This document shows, in pieces, positions 29,473 to 37,974 of a stretch of 52,775 nucleotides of DNA. Every line of letters begins with the position of its first letter. Within the stretch, counting starts at the first letter, position 1. The notes under the pieces were generated by a model. It was not told the origin of the DNA. It ran no database searches and saw only the letters and a program-made list of their open reading frames with translations. The stretch is taken from positions 1 to 52,775 of IMG/VR virus record IMGVR_UViG_3300049733_000520. One strand, written 5' to 3'. The DNA is from a virus. Made by a program: the position numbers and the translations under genes.

Positions 29473-30300
29473 ATGGGTGCATTCGAGTCCGGTCAATCGT
29501 TCCTCGCTGGCGTGCTCGCCAAGCTCCCGCCGGAGCTGCGCGCACAGGCGGAGACGGTCTTCAGCGGAGACCTCGCGAAGGAGGCCGTCACCCTCGCCGG
29601 GGATGGCGTGCTGGCCCGCAGCGACTACAGCCGCAACATGGATCTGCTGCGCGAGAAAGAACGCGAGCTGACGCAGTACTACGAGCGCCTCAATGGTTGG
29701 TACTCCGACAACCGCACCGCGCTCGATCGCGCGCGCGAGCTGGAGACCGCCGCCGGTAACGGGAATGGTAACGGGAATCCGAATCCCAATCCCGCGCCTG
29801 CGCCCGGCCCGGCCCCCGCGCCCGCGCCGACTGGTGTCCTCTCGGCCGCCGACATCCGCCGCATCGCGGACGAAGCGGTCAACGACGCCGGCCGCGACTA
29901 CATCGCCGTCACCGCCTTCCTCGCCACGCAGGGCGCCCGGCACTCGCACCTGTTCGGTGAGCCACTCGACATGACCGAGCTGGTCGCCAATCCCAAGCTC
30001 GGCAAACCCGTCTACGGCGACCCGTCGCGAGTGTTCTCGCTGCAGGACGCCTACATCGAGAAGTACGGGGAGCGGCTCACGGCCAAGCACAAGGAGATCG
30101 AAGACAAACGGTTCAACGACGAGGTCGATCGTCGCCTGCAGGAACGGCTGAAAGCCACCACCTCCACGCATCCGTTCCCGCTGCGCGCCGAGTCCTCGCC
30201 CCTCGATGTGCTCTCGACCAAGGAAGGTCCCGCCGCCCACACGCTCGATTCGGCCGTCGCCGAGTACGAGCGCCTGCAGGCCGCGCGCGGGGTCGCCTAG
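29473..30300 (+). CDS. Capsid scaffolding protein (probable)
   Basis: 275 aa from MGAFESGQSF; AAGGAG sits 8 nt before this ATG, so a longer in-frame start is rejected. Highly helical and charged, with an Asn/Gly/Pro hinge at 98-122 (NGNGNGNPNPNP), and located directly before the capsid gene: the classic scaffold arrangement. The C-terminal basic segment could bind coat protein. Confidence 0.65.
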   Translation: MGAFESGQSFLAGVLAKLPPELRAQAETVFSGDLAKEAVTLAGDGVLARSDYSRNMDLLREKERELTQYYERLNGWYSDNRTALDRARELETAAGNGNGNGNPNPNPAPAPGPAPAPAPTGVLSAADIRRIADEAVNDAGRDYIAVTAFLATQGARHSHLFGEPLDMTELVANPKLGKPVYGDPSRVFSLQDAYIEKYGERLTAKHKEIEDKRFNDEVDRRLQERLKATTSTHPFPLRAESSPLDVLSTKEGPAAHTLDSAVAEYERLQAARGVA

Positions 30301-30332
30301 CCCGGGTCTGGTGAGCCGCCACAGGAGGTCTC

Positions 30333-31385
30333 GTGGCCATACAGCTCGACGACGTCAACACCACCGTCACGAAGGAAATCGAACCCGGTGTCGTTGACGG
30401 CTACTTCAAGGCCGGTCCCTTCATCGCGATGGCGAAGTCGCGCTTCAATCGCAAGTGGATCGGCCCGCAGATTCAAGAAAATTTCATGTACAAGCCGATG
30501 AAGGGCGGCGCCTACAAGAAGGGCGCCAGCTTCGACATCACGCGGCGGCAGACCCGCACGGGCCTGCTCTTCGGGCCGCGCTACTACCAGGTCGGCGTGA
30601 CCGAGTTCCTCGAAGACATCGAAGTCGAGATGGCCGGTCCGCGCGCCGCCTTCAGCGTCATCCGCACCGACATGGCGCAGGCCTCGCTCACCATGTCCGC
30701 GATCCTGGAGATCGCCGCCTTCCATCACGGCCAGGCGATCCCGGGTGACGATCGCTCCGCGGAGATCAACGGGCTCGAAGAGGCCTACGGCAGCGCCGCG
30801 ACCGCCTCCTGGGCGGGGAACCTCTTCCCCTCCTACGGCGGCCAGACGCGCGCCGACGTCAGCCCCGCGCTCGACGCGCCCACGGGCCTCATCCCGGCCA
30901 ACCTCAACGGCCAGCCGATCTCCTACCGCGTGCTGCGCCATTCGTACTTCAGCTGCATCATCGGCAACGAAGCGCCCACCATCGGCATCACCACGAACCG
31001 CTGCATGGGCTTCATCGCTGAGAACTTCCTGCCCCACCAGATCATCGACACGACCCAGCCCGAGATCAACTGGCCGGGCATGAAGTTCGACAAGGCGACG
31101 ATCACGATGTCGCAGTACTGCCCGGGGGCCGACGGCGTCAACGACGAGGACCTCGGCAACTACTACGCGCCCTACGAGACCTTCTGGTGGCTGAACTTCG
31201 GCCCGCCTGGAGACGACGCCTACATCCGCCTCTACATCGCGCAGTCGCGGAAGTTCGCCTTCGGCTTCACCGGCTTCAAGGGCGCGCGCCAGGACAACCA
31301 GGTCGCCGGCCAGATCCTCTTCGGCGGCAATCTCACCGTGAAGGCGCTGCGGCTGTCGCGCGTGATCCACGGCATCGGCAGCTAA
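30333..31385 (+). CDS. Major capsid protein
   Basis: 350 aa from GTG with ACAGGAGG ahead. The order portal, scaffold, this gene, decoration protein, adaptors supports the call. Sequence resembles phage coat proteins that open with an N-terminal helix (VTKEIEPGVVDGYF) and a beta-rich segment (QENFMYKPMKGG, FDITRRQTRTG). An HK97-type fold is expected but not shown. Confidence 0.75.
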   Translation: MAIQLDDVNTTVTKEIEPGVVDGYFKAGPFIAMAKSRFNRKWIGPQIQENFMYKPMKGGAYKKGASFDITRRQTRTGLLFGPRYYQVGVTEFLEDIEVEMAGPRAAFSVIRTDMAQASLTMSAILEIAAFHHGQAIPGDDRSAEINGLEEAYGSAATASWAGNLFPSYGGQTRADVSPALDAPTGLIPANLNGQPISYRVLRHSYFSCIIGNEAPTIGITTNRCMGFIAENFLPHQIIDTTQPEINWPGMKFDKATITMSQYCPGADGVNDEDLGNYYAPYETFWWLNFGPPGDDAYIRLYIAQSRKFAFGFTGFKGARQDNQVAGQILFGGNLTVKALRLSRVIHGIGS

Positions 31386-31419
31386 GTCGAGGCTCGTTGC
31401 AGCTTCAAGGAGATTCGTC

Positions 31420-31986
31420 ATGCCCAGCGTCCTCGAACAGAATGCCGTCTACATCCAGAGCGGCAACCCGTACACGGAAGACGCCCCGGTCGACAACTAC
31501 CCCGGGACCCTCGGGGCGCGCTTCACGATGATGCATCCGGTCAGCCGCGCCAGCGGCGCCCCGGCCCCGCGCGCCAAGCGCTTCCAGCGCGTCATCGTCG
31601 ACGCCGCCGCCGCCGCCGCGCCCAAGGTCGGGCAGCCGGTCTACTGGTCCGACCGCGCGGCCTACAAGGTCACGACCGCCGGGGGCACCACGCTCAACCA
31701 GCTCGCCGGGGTGATCAACAATGCGGCCACGCGCGGCAACGTCACCATCATCCAGACCGGTGGGCCGTGCATGGTGCGCGCCTCGGACGCGAACGTCGCC
31801 GCCGCGGTGGCCGGAGCCGACACCCTCGTCGGCGGGGCGGCCGACCTGGCGGTCCTCGTCGCGGCCGGCACCGCGCCGGGCACTCTCCCGCTCGGCGTCG
31901 TCTCGACGCCGAAGCTCACCGACACCACGGGCGGCACGGGCAACCACAAGATCCAGGTCGACCTCAACATCGACCCGGCGCTCTAG
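31420..31986 (+). CDS. Capsid decoration/stabilisation-like protein
   Basis: 188 aa, Ala/Gly/Val-rich with short strands (VIVDAAAAAAPKVGQPVYWS, AVLVAAGTAPGTLPLGVV), as in head-decoration proteins that cap capsomers. Directly after the capsid gene. No exact family named. Confidence 0.5.
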   Translation: MPSVLEQNAVYIQSGNPYTEDAPVDNYPGTLGARFTMMHPVSRASGAPAPRAKRFQRVIVDAAAAAAPKVGQPVYWSDRAAYKVTTAGGTTLNQLAGVINNAATRGNVTIIQTGGPCMVRASDANVAAAVAGADTLVGGAADLAVLVAAGTAPGTLPLGVVSTPKLTDTTGGTGNHKIQVDLNIDPAL

Positions 31987-32001
31987 CGGAGGAGGGCACC
32001 C

Positions 32002-32322
32002 ATGCCGATCGATCGCACTATCGGGAACTACTTCGACAGCTCGTCGAGCTTCCTGCGGCGCGTCGCCAAGTGGAGCGGCCCGGCGAGCTACAGCACCGGC
32101 GGCGAGGCGGTCGATGCCTCGACCTTCGGGCTGGGGAAGATCATCGCCTTCCTCACCGGCCCCGCGGTCGATGCGGCGGGCGCCGTCCGCACGCTGGTCT
32201 ACAACCCGACCACCGGCAAGATCGTCTGGTATGTCTACGACGGGACCAACGGCATCACCGAGGTCACCGCGTTGACCAACCTCTCGACCTTCAGTGCGCC
32301 CTTCGAGGTGATCGGCCAGTAG
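32002..32322 (+). CDS. Small structural protein (106 aa)
   Basis: 106 aa, beta-rich, starting MPIDRTIGNYFDS. Its tandem position with the decoration protein and GGAGGAGGG ahead of the ATG suggest a second head or decoration component. Function unknown. Confidence 0.55.
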   Translation: MPIDRTIGNYFDSSSSFLRRVAKWSGPASYSTGGEAVDASTFGLGKIIAFLTGPAVDAAGAVRTLVYNPTTGKIVWYVYDGTNGITEVTALTNLSTFSAPFEVIGQ

Positions 32323-32341
32323 CCCTGGCCGACCCCGCCCC

Positions 32342-33070
32342 ATGCCGGCGATGACCTACGGCGACGTCTGGCGGACGGTGCGGCTCTACTGCCCGTCCGC
32401 CCCGACCTTCCTCGCGCGCGAGTGGGTCAACGTCGCCTGGAAGCAGCTCCTCGCCGCGCGCCGCTGGGGCTTCATGCGCGGCGACCTCACGGTCACGCCG
32501 CTCCCCGGCGACACGCACCTCACCGTCCCCGCCGACTTCGCCAGCTTCAAGGTGGTGGTCGACGAGTCGCGCCAGGTGCGCATCTCGACCACGCACAGCC
32601 TCGACGAGCTGGGCTGCACCGACCCGGCGCTCACCGCCGCCGGCCCGGTCACCGCGCTCATCGCCACGACGCCCTCGACCGACCCGGCCACCCTCGGCCG
32701 CGCGCGCTATCTCTACTACCCGACCGGCTCGGTCTCCACCCTGCGCGCGATCTACCACCGCCAGGGCGGGCGCCTCGCCGATGGCGACGTCTTCCCGGGT
32801 GTCCTCGCCGACGGCGGCGAGGTCCTCACGGCCGGCGCGCTCGCCCAGGCGGCCCTCTGGCCCGGCACCGGCGAACGCCCGAATCCGTACTTCAACGCGA
32901 CGCTCGCGCAGTCGAAGGCCGCCGAGTTCGCGCACGGCATCCAGATGCTCAGCCTGCGCGACGACGAGCAATACCCCGACGACCTGTGGGACAGCTGGGA
33001 CGTCTGCGACTGCGGCCTCGGCGGCGGCGACCCGCGCACGACCGACGCCTCCGTGCTGACCTTCTACTAG
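32342..33070 (+). CDS. Head-tail adaptor-like protein (242 aa)
   Basis: 242 aa. N-terminus (MTYGDVWRTVRLYCPSAPTF, WKQLLAARRWGFMRG) resembles podovirus connector/adaptor proteins that bind below the portal; the C-terminus ends in a compact Asp/Gly-rich tail. Paralogous in layout to the genes at 37975 and 38728. Confidence 0.6.
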   Translation: MPAMTYGDVWRTVRLYCPSAPTFLAREWVNVAWKQLLAARRWGFMRGDLTVTPLPGDTHLTVPADFASFKVVVDESRQVRISTTHSLDELGCTDPALTAAGPVTALIATTPSTDPATLGRARYLYYPTGSVSTLRAIYHRQGGRLADGDVFPGVLADGGEVLTAGALAQAALWPGTGERPNPYFNATLAQSKAAEFAHGIQMLSLRDDEQYPDDLWDSWDVCDCGLGGGDPRTTDASVLTFY

Positions 33071-33090
33071 GAGTACCAAGGAGTTATCCG

Positions 33091-33384
33091 ATGGCAGACA
33101 TCAAGACCTTCTGGCCCGACCCCGGGATGCCGACCTCGACCGACCTCGGCGGCGACGGCGTCACCAGCTCCGGCACCGACCCGCAGGTCGACCTCGCCGA
33201 CGGCAAGCCGCAGGCCTGCGATCCCCTCTGGCCGAACTTCCCCGTCCCGTACTTCGGTGGGCAGGAAGACGCCAACTCGGTCAGCGGGCTGCCCGCGCAG
33301 CCGAACCGCTTCGAGCCGACCGAGCAGCCGCCCGGGCCGCCCTCGCTGCAGGACCGCCGGCCGGGCACGATCGACCAGCAGTAG
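33091..33384 (+). CDS. Disordered hypothetical protein (97 aa)
   Basis: 97 aa, Pro/Asp/Gly-rich, no predicted helices. AAGGAG sits 6 nt before the ATG at 33091. Probably a minor virion or linker component; no family. Confidence 0.5.
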   Translation: MADIKTFWPDPGMPTSTDLGGDGVTSSGTDPQVDLADGKPQACDPLWPNFPVPYFGGQEDANSVSGLPAQPNRFEPTEQPPGPPSLQDRRPGTIDQQ

Positions 33385-33397
33385 GAGGCGAGCCGGC

Positions 33398-34405
33398 GTG
33401 CCGAGTGCCTACGCGCACCGCGTGTTCGTCGACGGCGCCGTCGCCTATTGGCGGCTCGGGGAGATCTCCGGCACGACGGCGCGCGAGGAGATCGGGAGCT
33501 TCCACGGCACCATCAGTGGTGCGGTGACGCCGAATCAGCCGGGCGCGCTCTCGGACGGCAACCGGGCGATGACTTTCAATCCAGCGGGCGCGGCCGATGG
33601 CTACATCACGGTGCCCGTGGGCAGTTACAGTGCCGTCGGCACGGGACCGGCCACCCTGGAGGCCTGGATTCGCGTGCGGTCGATTGCCCCGTCGGTCTAC
33701 CTCGCGACCGCGCACCTGAATGCCACAGGTCTGATCGCCTATGTGTCCACCCCGTCCAATCTCCGCGTTCGGTGCTACGGACCCGCCAGCATCGTGGCGG
33801 AACCGAACGTCTCGGTGCCCGCCCTCCTCGACGGCAACTGGCACCATGTCGTGCATGTGCTCCGGCGCGGCAGTCCGAACGACACGATCGAAACGTGGGT
33901 CGATGGCACGCTGATGAACTCGCTGACCTTCGCGACGGGCGTCAACTTCACGTCAGTCAACCCGACGTTCATCGGGGCGAGTCTGGCCGCCAATGAGTTT
34001 CTGGGTGACATCGACGAGTGCGCCCTCTACAAGACCGCCCTGACCCCCGCGCAGATCGCCAACCACTACGCGGCCGCATCCCAGTCTGGAGGCGTCATGC
34101 CGATTCGCTCGTTTCAGCTCGTCCTCTCCGGCACGCCGAAGCGGCTCTCCGACGTCTACGGCCTCGGCGGCGAGATGGCCAACATCCCCTACCGCCAGCT
34201 CACCTTCCAGGTCGAAGGCGCCGACGCCTATCTCGGGGACTCGACCGCCGTCTCCACGACCAACTACGGCGTGAAGTTCCCCGCCGCCGGCAGCGCCGAC
34301 CCGCTCGGCCGCCTCGGCCCCTACGAGGCCGGCCCGCTCAAGCTCTCCGACTTCTACGCCGTCGGGGCGGGCGCCACGCTGCACATCCTCGGCGTGCCCT
34401 TCTGA
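33398..34405 (+). CDS. LamG-like surface protein (335 aa)
   Basis: 335 aa from GTG with GGAGGCGAGC ahead. Residues 1-205 form a concanavalin A-like LamG domain (VAYWRLGEISGTTA, TLEAWIRVRS, WHHVVHVLRR, DIDECALYKTALTPAQIANH). Residues 210-335 are a separate domain. Lam-G domains bind glycans and occur on phage fibres and capsid surfaces. Base use in the LamG part is less GC-biased than its neighbours. Confidence 0.7.
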   Translation: MPSAYAHRVFVDGAVAYWRLGEISGTTAREEIGSFHGTISGAVTPNQPGALSDGNRAMTFNPAGAADGYITVPVGSYSAVGTGPATLEAWIRVRSIAPSVYLATAHLNATGLIAYVSTPSNLRVRCYGPASIVAEPNVSVPALLDGNWHHVVHVLRRGSPNDTIETWVDGTLMNSLTFATGVNFTSVNPTFIGASLAANEFLGDIDECALYKTALTPAQIANHYAAASQSGGVMPIRSFQLVLSGTPKRLSDVYGLGGEMANIPYRQLTFQVEGADAYLGDSTAVSTTNYGVKFPAAGSADPLGRLGPYEAGPLKLSDFYAVGAGATLHILGVPF

Positions 34406-34426
34406 GTCGGCGAGGCGAGGCGGCAG

Positions 34427-35560
34427 ATGCTCCTCTTCATGGACGGCGTCGGGCACTACGACTCCTCAGGCATCGGGGCGAAGTACTCGACCGTGGACGT
34501 GGCGAACTGCACCTGGACCGTCACGACCGAGGGGCGCTTCGGCAACTGCCTCAAGCGCGCTGCGACAGGCTCCTCCACCGCCTTCGTCGGCCATCTCGTC
34601 GTCGCGCCGCTGACCACGCGGCTCGCCCCGTGGTCCCCGCCCACCGGTGGCGTCTGCGGCTTCGCCATCAGGGTCGACAATCTCGCCCGCACCAACTATG
34701 CCCTCACCGCGGGGTACGACAACACCGACTTCTTCAGCGTGCGCGAAGGCGCGGGCTTCCACGTCAGCGCCGCGCTGAACAAAGACGGCACCTTCACGCT
34801 GATTCGCAACGAGACCGGTGTGGGGGGCAGCCTCGTCGTCCTCGCGCAGAGCAGCGAGGGCCTCACCAGCAACGCCTGGGCCTACGTCGAGTTCCGCTGG
34901 ACGATCGACATCGCCGCGGGCACCTTCGACATCCGCGTCAACGGCGTCCCCGTCCTCACCTACACCGGGCGCACACGCTCGAACAATGTCCTCCATAGCA
35001 ACCTCGGCGTGTGGAACGCCGTGCATCTGCTCGGCGCCGCCTCGGAGCCCTCGCCCTTCGCCGTCATGCGCATGTGCGATCTCTATCTCGCCGACCTCGC
35101 CTCGGCCGACCCCGACGACGTCAGCGACTTCCTCGGCGACGGCGTGATCCAGACCATCCTCCCGAACGGCGCGGGCGCCAGCTCCCTCTGGAGCCCGTCC
35201 TCGGGCGCCAACTGGGAGTGCGTCGACGATCGCCCCGCGCCCGACGGCGACGGCACGACCATCTCGGCCACCGCCACCGCCACTAAGGACACCTACCCCT
35301 TCGAGGACATCCCACCGGTCTCCGTCGTCAAGGGCATTCACGTCAACATCCTGGCGCGCAAGGAAGAAGAAGGCAGTGCCGTCCTCGCCCCCGTCGTGCG
35401 CCAGTCCGGCACCGACTACCTCGGCACGCCACAGGGGGTCGCCGGCATCACCTACGATCGCTACCTCACGCAGGCCTGGGACCTCAACCCGGCGACCAAC
35501 GAGAAGTTCACCGCCGCCGAGGTCAACGGCGGCGAGTTCGGCGTCGTCAAAACCTTCTAG
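34427..35560 (+). CDS. LamG-like structural protein (377 aa)
   Basis: 377 aa. Jelly-roll type segments (RFGNCLKRA, FAIRVDNLARTN, WAYVEFRWTID) and the end part (LADLASADPDDVSDFLGDGV, PFEDIPPVSVVKGIHVN) match a family of phage surface proteins. The 338-aa protein at 35982 shares this plan and several motifs (DGVGHYD/DSFDHYT, PNGVGA, EEGFANLAP), so the two are paralogues. Confidence 0.65.
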   Translation: MLLFMDGVGHYDSSGIGAKYSTVDVANCTWTVTTEGRFGNCLKRAATGSSTAFVGHLVVAPLTTRLAPWSPPTGGVCGFAIRVDNLARTNYALTAGYDNTDFFSVREGAGFHVSAALNKDGTFTLIRNETGVGGSLVVLAQSSEGLTSNAWAYVEFRWTIDIAAGTFDIRVNGVPVLTYTGRTRSNNVLHSNLGVWNAVHLLGAASEPSPFAVMRMCDLYLADLASADPDDVSDFLGDGVIQTILPNGAGASSLWSPSSGANWECVDDRPAPDGDGTTISATATATKDTYPFEDIPPVSVVKGIHVNILARKEEEGSAVLAPVVRQSGTDYLGTPQGVAGITYDRYLTQAWDLNPATNEKFTAAEVNGGEFGVVKTF

Positions 35561-35575
35561 CGGGGCGCGCGTGCG

Positions 35576-35956
35576 GTGAAGAGCATCGTCACGCAGCTCG
35601 CCGCCGAAGCCTTCACCGCCGCCCCCGCGGCGACCCGCACGACCCAGCTCGCCACCGAGATCTTCCAGTCCCGTCCTACGGCCGCGCGCGCCACCCAGCT
35701 CGCCGTCGAGGTCTTCGTCCCGCGCCCGGTCCTGGCGCGCGCGACGCACGCGCTCGTGGAGGTCTACCAGGCGCGGGCGGCCTCCCTCGCCGCCACCTCC
35801 ATCGCCGTCGAGGTCTTCGTCCCCGCGAGCGATCTGATCGGGGGGCTGCTGCCGCCGACCGTCTGCGACGGCGCGCTGCCGATCGACGCCGAGCCGCCAG
35901 GGGGGTCTTGCCCGCCCGCCTTCTTCGACCCAGACTCCGACGAGAACTGGAGCTAG
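35576..35956 (+). CDS. Short repeat protein with TQLAxExF units (126 aa)
   Basis: 126 aa from GTG. About five degenerate units of 17-19 aa (TQLAAEAF, TQLATEIF, TQLAVEVF, ALVEVY, SIAVEVF) separated by RP/RA turns, then a Pro/Cys tail. The same unit recurs three times at the end of the 37010 protein. Probably a fibre or surface attachment module. Confidence 0.55.
   Translation: MKSIVTQLAAEAFTAAPAATRTTQLATEIFQSRPTAARATQLAVEVFVPRPVLARATHALVEVYQARAASLAATSIAVEVFVPASDLIGGLLPPTVCDGALPIDAEPPGGSCPPAFFDPDSDENWS
35897..35912 (+). promoter_or_regulatory. GGGGGGTCTTGCC variant inside a coding region
   Basis: Diverged copy of the element at 37924-37941, but inside the end of the 126-aa gene, 70 nt before the next start. 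Probably not active or a relic of module duplication. Confidence 0.25.
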
Positions 35957-35981
35957 GAGCCAGGAGCCAGGAGGTCTCGCC

Positions 35982-36998
35982 GTGGCGCTGCTCTTCCTCG
36001 ATAGCTTCGACCACTACACCACCGCGCAGCTCACCGACAAGTGGACCAGCGGGAGCGGCACCATCACGGCCGGTCGCCACGGCAACGGGATCAACAGCCC
36101 GGACTGCAACGTCTCCACGTTCACCCCCGCGAGCGGGCGCGTGCTGTTGGGCGTGGCGTTCAACCCGAATAACACCTTCGAGCAGCTCTTTCGGATCGGG
36201 GCGCTCAACGGGCCGGAACTCTTCACGCTCCGCACGCGCAACGACGGCGGCCTCGAATTCGGCGCGGCCAGTGGCAGCGCGTTCTCGCCGGGAGCGGGCC
36301 TCATCTTCCTCACCCAGTGGCACTACATCGAGCTGGACGTCACCTTCGTCGTGACCTTCAGCACGCCCTACTACACCGTCACCGCCTCTGCGGTGAAGGC
36401 CTACGTGGACGGCGCGCTCTCGCTCGACGATGCCAGCGGGCTGCACACGGGAGTGCTGGAAGCGATCCCGACCTACGGCTGGAACAGCGTCGGCCTGGGC
36501 TCCAACTTCACCTCCAGCACGTTTGACGACTTCTACCTGTGCGACGGCAGCGGCCCGGCGCCGTGGAACGCCCCGCTCGGCGACGTCCGCATCTCCGTCA
36601 TCCGGCCCAACGGTGTGGGCGCCGCGACCGCCTGGACGCCGATCGGCGCGGCCACCAACTACGGCGCCTGCGCCGACCTCACGCCCGACGACGACACCAC
36701 CAAGGTCACTGCCGCGACCGCCGGCCTCTCCGACCTCTACCAGATGGAAGACCTCAACACCGACAACACGATCATCGGCGCGCAGCTGCTCGTCGCCTCC
36801 CGGCGCACCGAGGAAGGCTTTGCGAACCTGGCGCCGCTCCTCCGCCACGCGGGGGTGACCACGGCCCTGCCGGCGCGCGCGATCTCGCCGACCTACTTCT
36901 ACCGCAACCGCGACTGCTTCGTGACGATGCCGAACGGCGACCCGCTCACCGACGCCAACGTCAACGCGCTGCAGGCTGGCGTGCGCAGGACCTCCTAG
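35982..36998 (+). CDS. LamG-like structural protein (338 aa), paralogue of 34427
   Basis: 338 aa from GTG, with GGAGGTCTC ahead. Begins MALLFLDSFDHYTTAQL, with beta-rich LamG-like segments (NGINSPDCNV, ELFTLRTRNDGGLEFG, AVKAYVDGAL) and ends with the EEGFANLAPLLRHAG block also present in the 34427 protein. Surface or tail protein that may bind sugars. Confidence 0.65.
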   Translation: MALLFLDSFDHYTTAQLTDKWTSGSGTITAGRHGNGINSPDCNVSTFTPASGRVLLGVAFNPNNTFEQLFRIGALNGPELFTLRTRNDGGLEFGAASGSAFSPGAGLIFLTQWHYIELDVTFVVTFSTPYYTVTASAVKAYVDGALSLDDASGLHTGVLEAIPTYGWNSVGLGSNFTSSTFDDFYLCDGSGPAPWNAPLGDVRISVIRPNGVGAATAWTPIGAATNYGACADLTPDDDTTKVTAATAGLSDLYQMEDLNTDNTIIGAQLLVASRRTEEGFANLAPLLRHAGVTTALPARAISPTYFYRNRDCFVTMPNGDPLTDANVNALQAGVRRTS

Positions 36999-37009
36999 GA
37001 TCGGCACGA

Positions 37010-37915
37010 GTGGCGTTCGCGCGTGTCCAGGCGGCGCCCAAGGTGACCGGGGGGTCGGCGACCTCGATTCCCATCACCTTCTCGACGCCGCCCACGGTCG
37101 GCAACGGCATCATCGTCCCGGTCGTCACCTGGGGCGGCAATCTGACCGGCACGACCTGCGCCGACAATCGCGGCAACAGCTACAACGTCGCCGTCGCCTT
37201 CAAGCACACCGGCTCCGCCCCCGGCGTCGTCATCGCCTACTGCCCGAAGCTCGTCGCGACCGGCGGCCCGTTCACGATCACCGTCACCGTGGCGGCGGGT
37301 ATCTACTGGGTCGGGACGGCTATCGAGGTCAGCGGCGTCGGGTCGGGGCTCAACGTCGATCGCACCGTCACGCGCCAGGACAACAGCGGTACGACGTTCC
37401 TCACCGACTCCACCGCCGCGCTCTTCAACGATGAGGTCTTCGCGTGCGCCGTCGTCTCCCTCGGCAGCGGGCAGGGCTCGCTCACCGTCGAGGGCGTCTC
37501 CCCGGCGTGGACGCAGGAAGTCGAAGACCTTTCCTTCACCTGGAGCGTCGGCGAGGTCGACACACGCGTCCTCACCGGCGTCGTCGGCACGCCGCAGAGC
37601 TGCAGCTGGGCGGGCACGACGGGCACGACCTCGGCGACGGCGCTCGCCTGCTTCTCGGCGGGCGTCGTCGTCGCTGCCGAGGTCGCTGTCACGCAGGTCC
37701 CGCTCGAAGTCGCCGCTCGCCTCCCGACCGACCTCGCCGTCACGCAGCTCCTCGTCGAGGCCGCCTGGCAGACCCGCGTCCTCCCCGCCACCCTCGACGC
37801 CACGCAGCTCCTCATCGAGATCCTCCACTACGACCTCGGCGAGCCGCCGACCCCGCCGCGTCCGCCGCGGACCTCCGCCTGTCCGAAGACCCTGCCGCTC
37901 GACCGCGAGCGATAG
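37010..37915 (+). CDS. Beta-rich surface protein with VTQL repeat tail (301 aa)
   Basis: 301 aa from GTG. The first 220 residues are Ser/Thr/Gly/Val-rich, immunoglobulin-like or adhesin-like in appearance. The tail has three units (VTQVPLEVAA, VTQLLVEAAW, ATQLLIEILH) homologous to those at 35576. A Pro-rich end with CPKT follows. Confidence 0.55.
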   Translation: MAFARVQAAPKVTGGSATSIPITFSTPPTVGNGIIVPVVTWGGNLTGTTCADNRGNSYNVAVAFKHTGSAPGVVIAYCPKLVATGGPFTITVTVAAGIYWVGTAIEVSGVGSGLNVDRTVTRQDNSGTTFLTDSTAALFNDEVFACAVVSLGSGQGSLTVEGVSPAWTQEVEDLSFTWSVGEVDTRVLTGVVGTPQSCSWAGTTGTTSATALACFSAGVVVAAEVAVTQVPLEVAARLPTDLAVTQLLVEAAWQTRVLPATLDATQLLIEILHYDLGEPPTPPRPPRTSACPKTLPLDRER

Positions 37916-37923
37916 CCGCAGCG

Positions 37924-37941
37924 CCTTAGGGGGGTCTTGCC
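37924..37941 (+). promoter_or_regulatory. GGGGGGTCTTGCC element, copy 4
   Basis: CTTAGGGGGGTCTTGCC (37925-37941) ends 34 nt before the GTG start at 37975, the same distance as for copies at 13204, 13971 and 28506. Confidence 0.5.
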
Positions 37942-37974
37942 GCCCGCCCCACCGCCTCACATCCTTCCTCCGAG

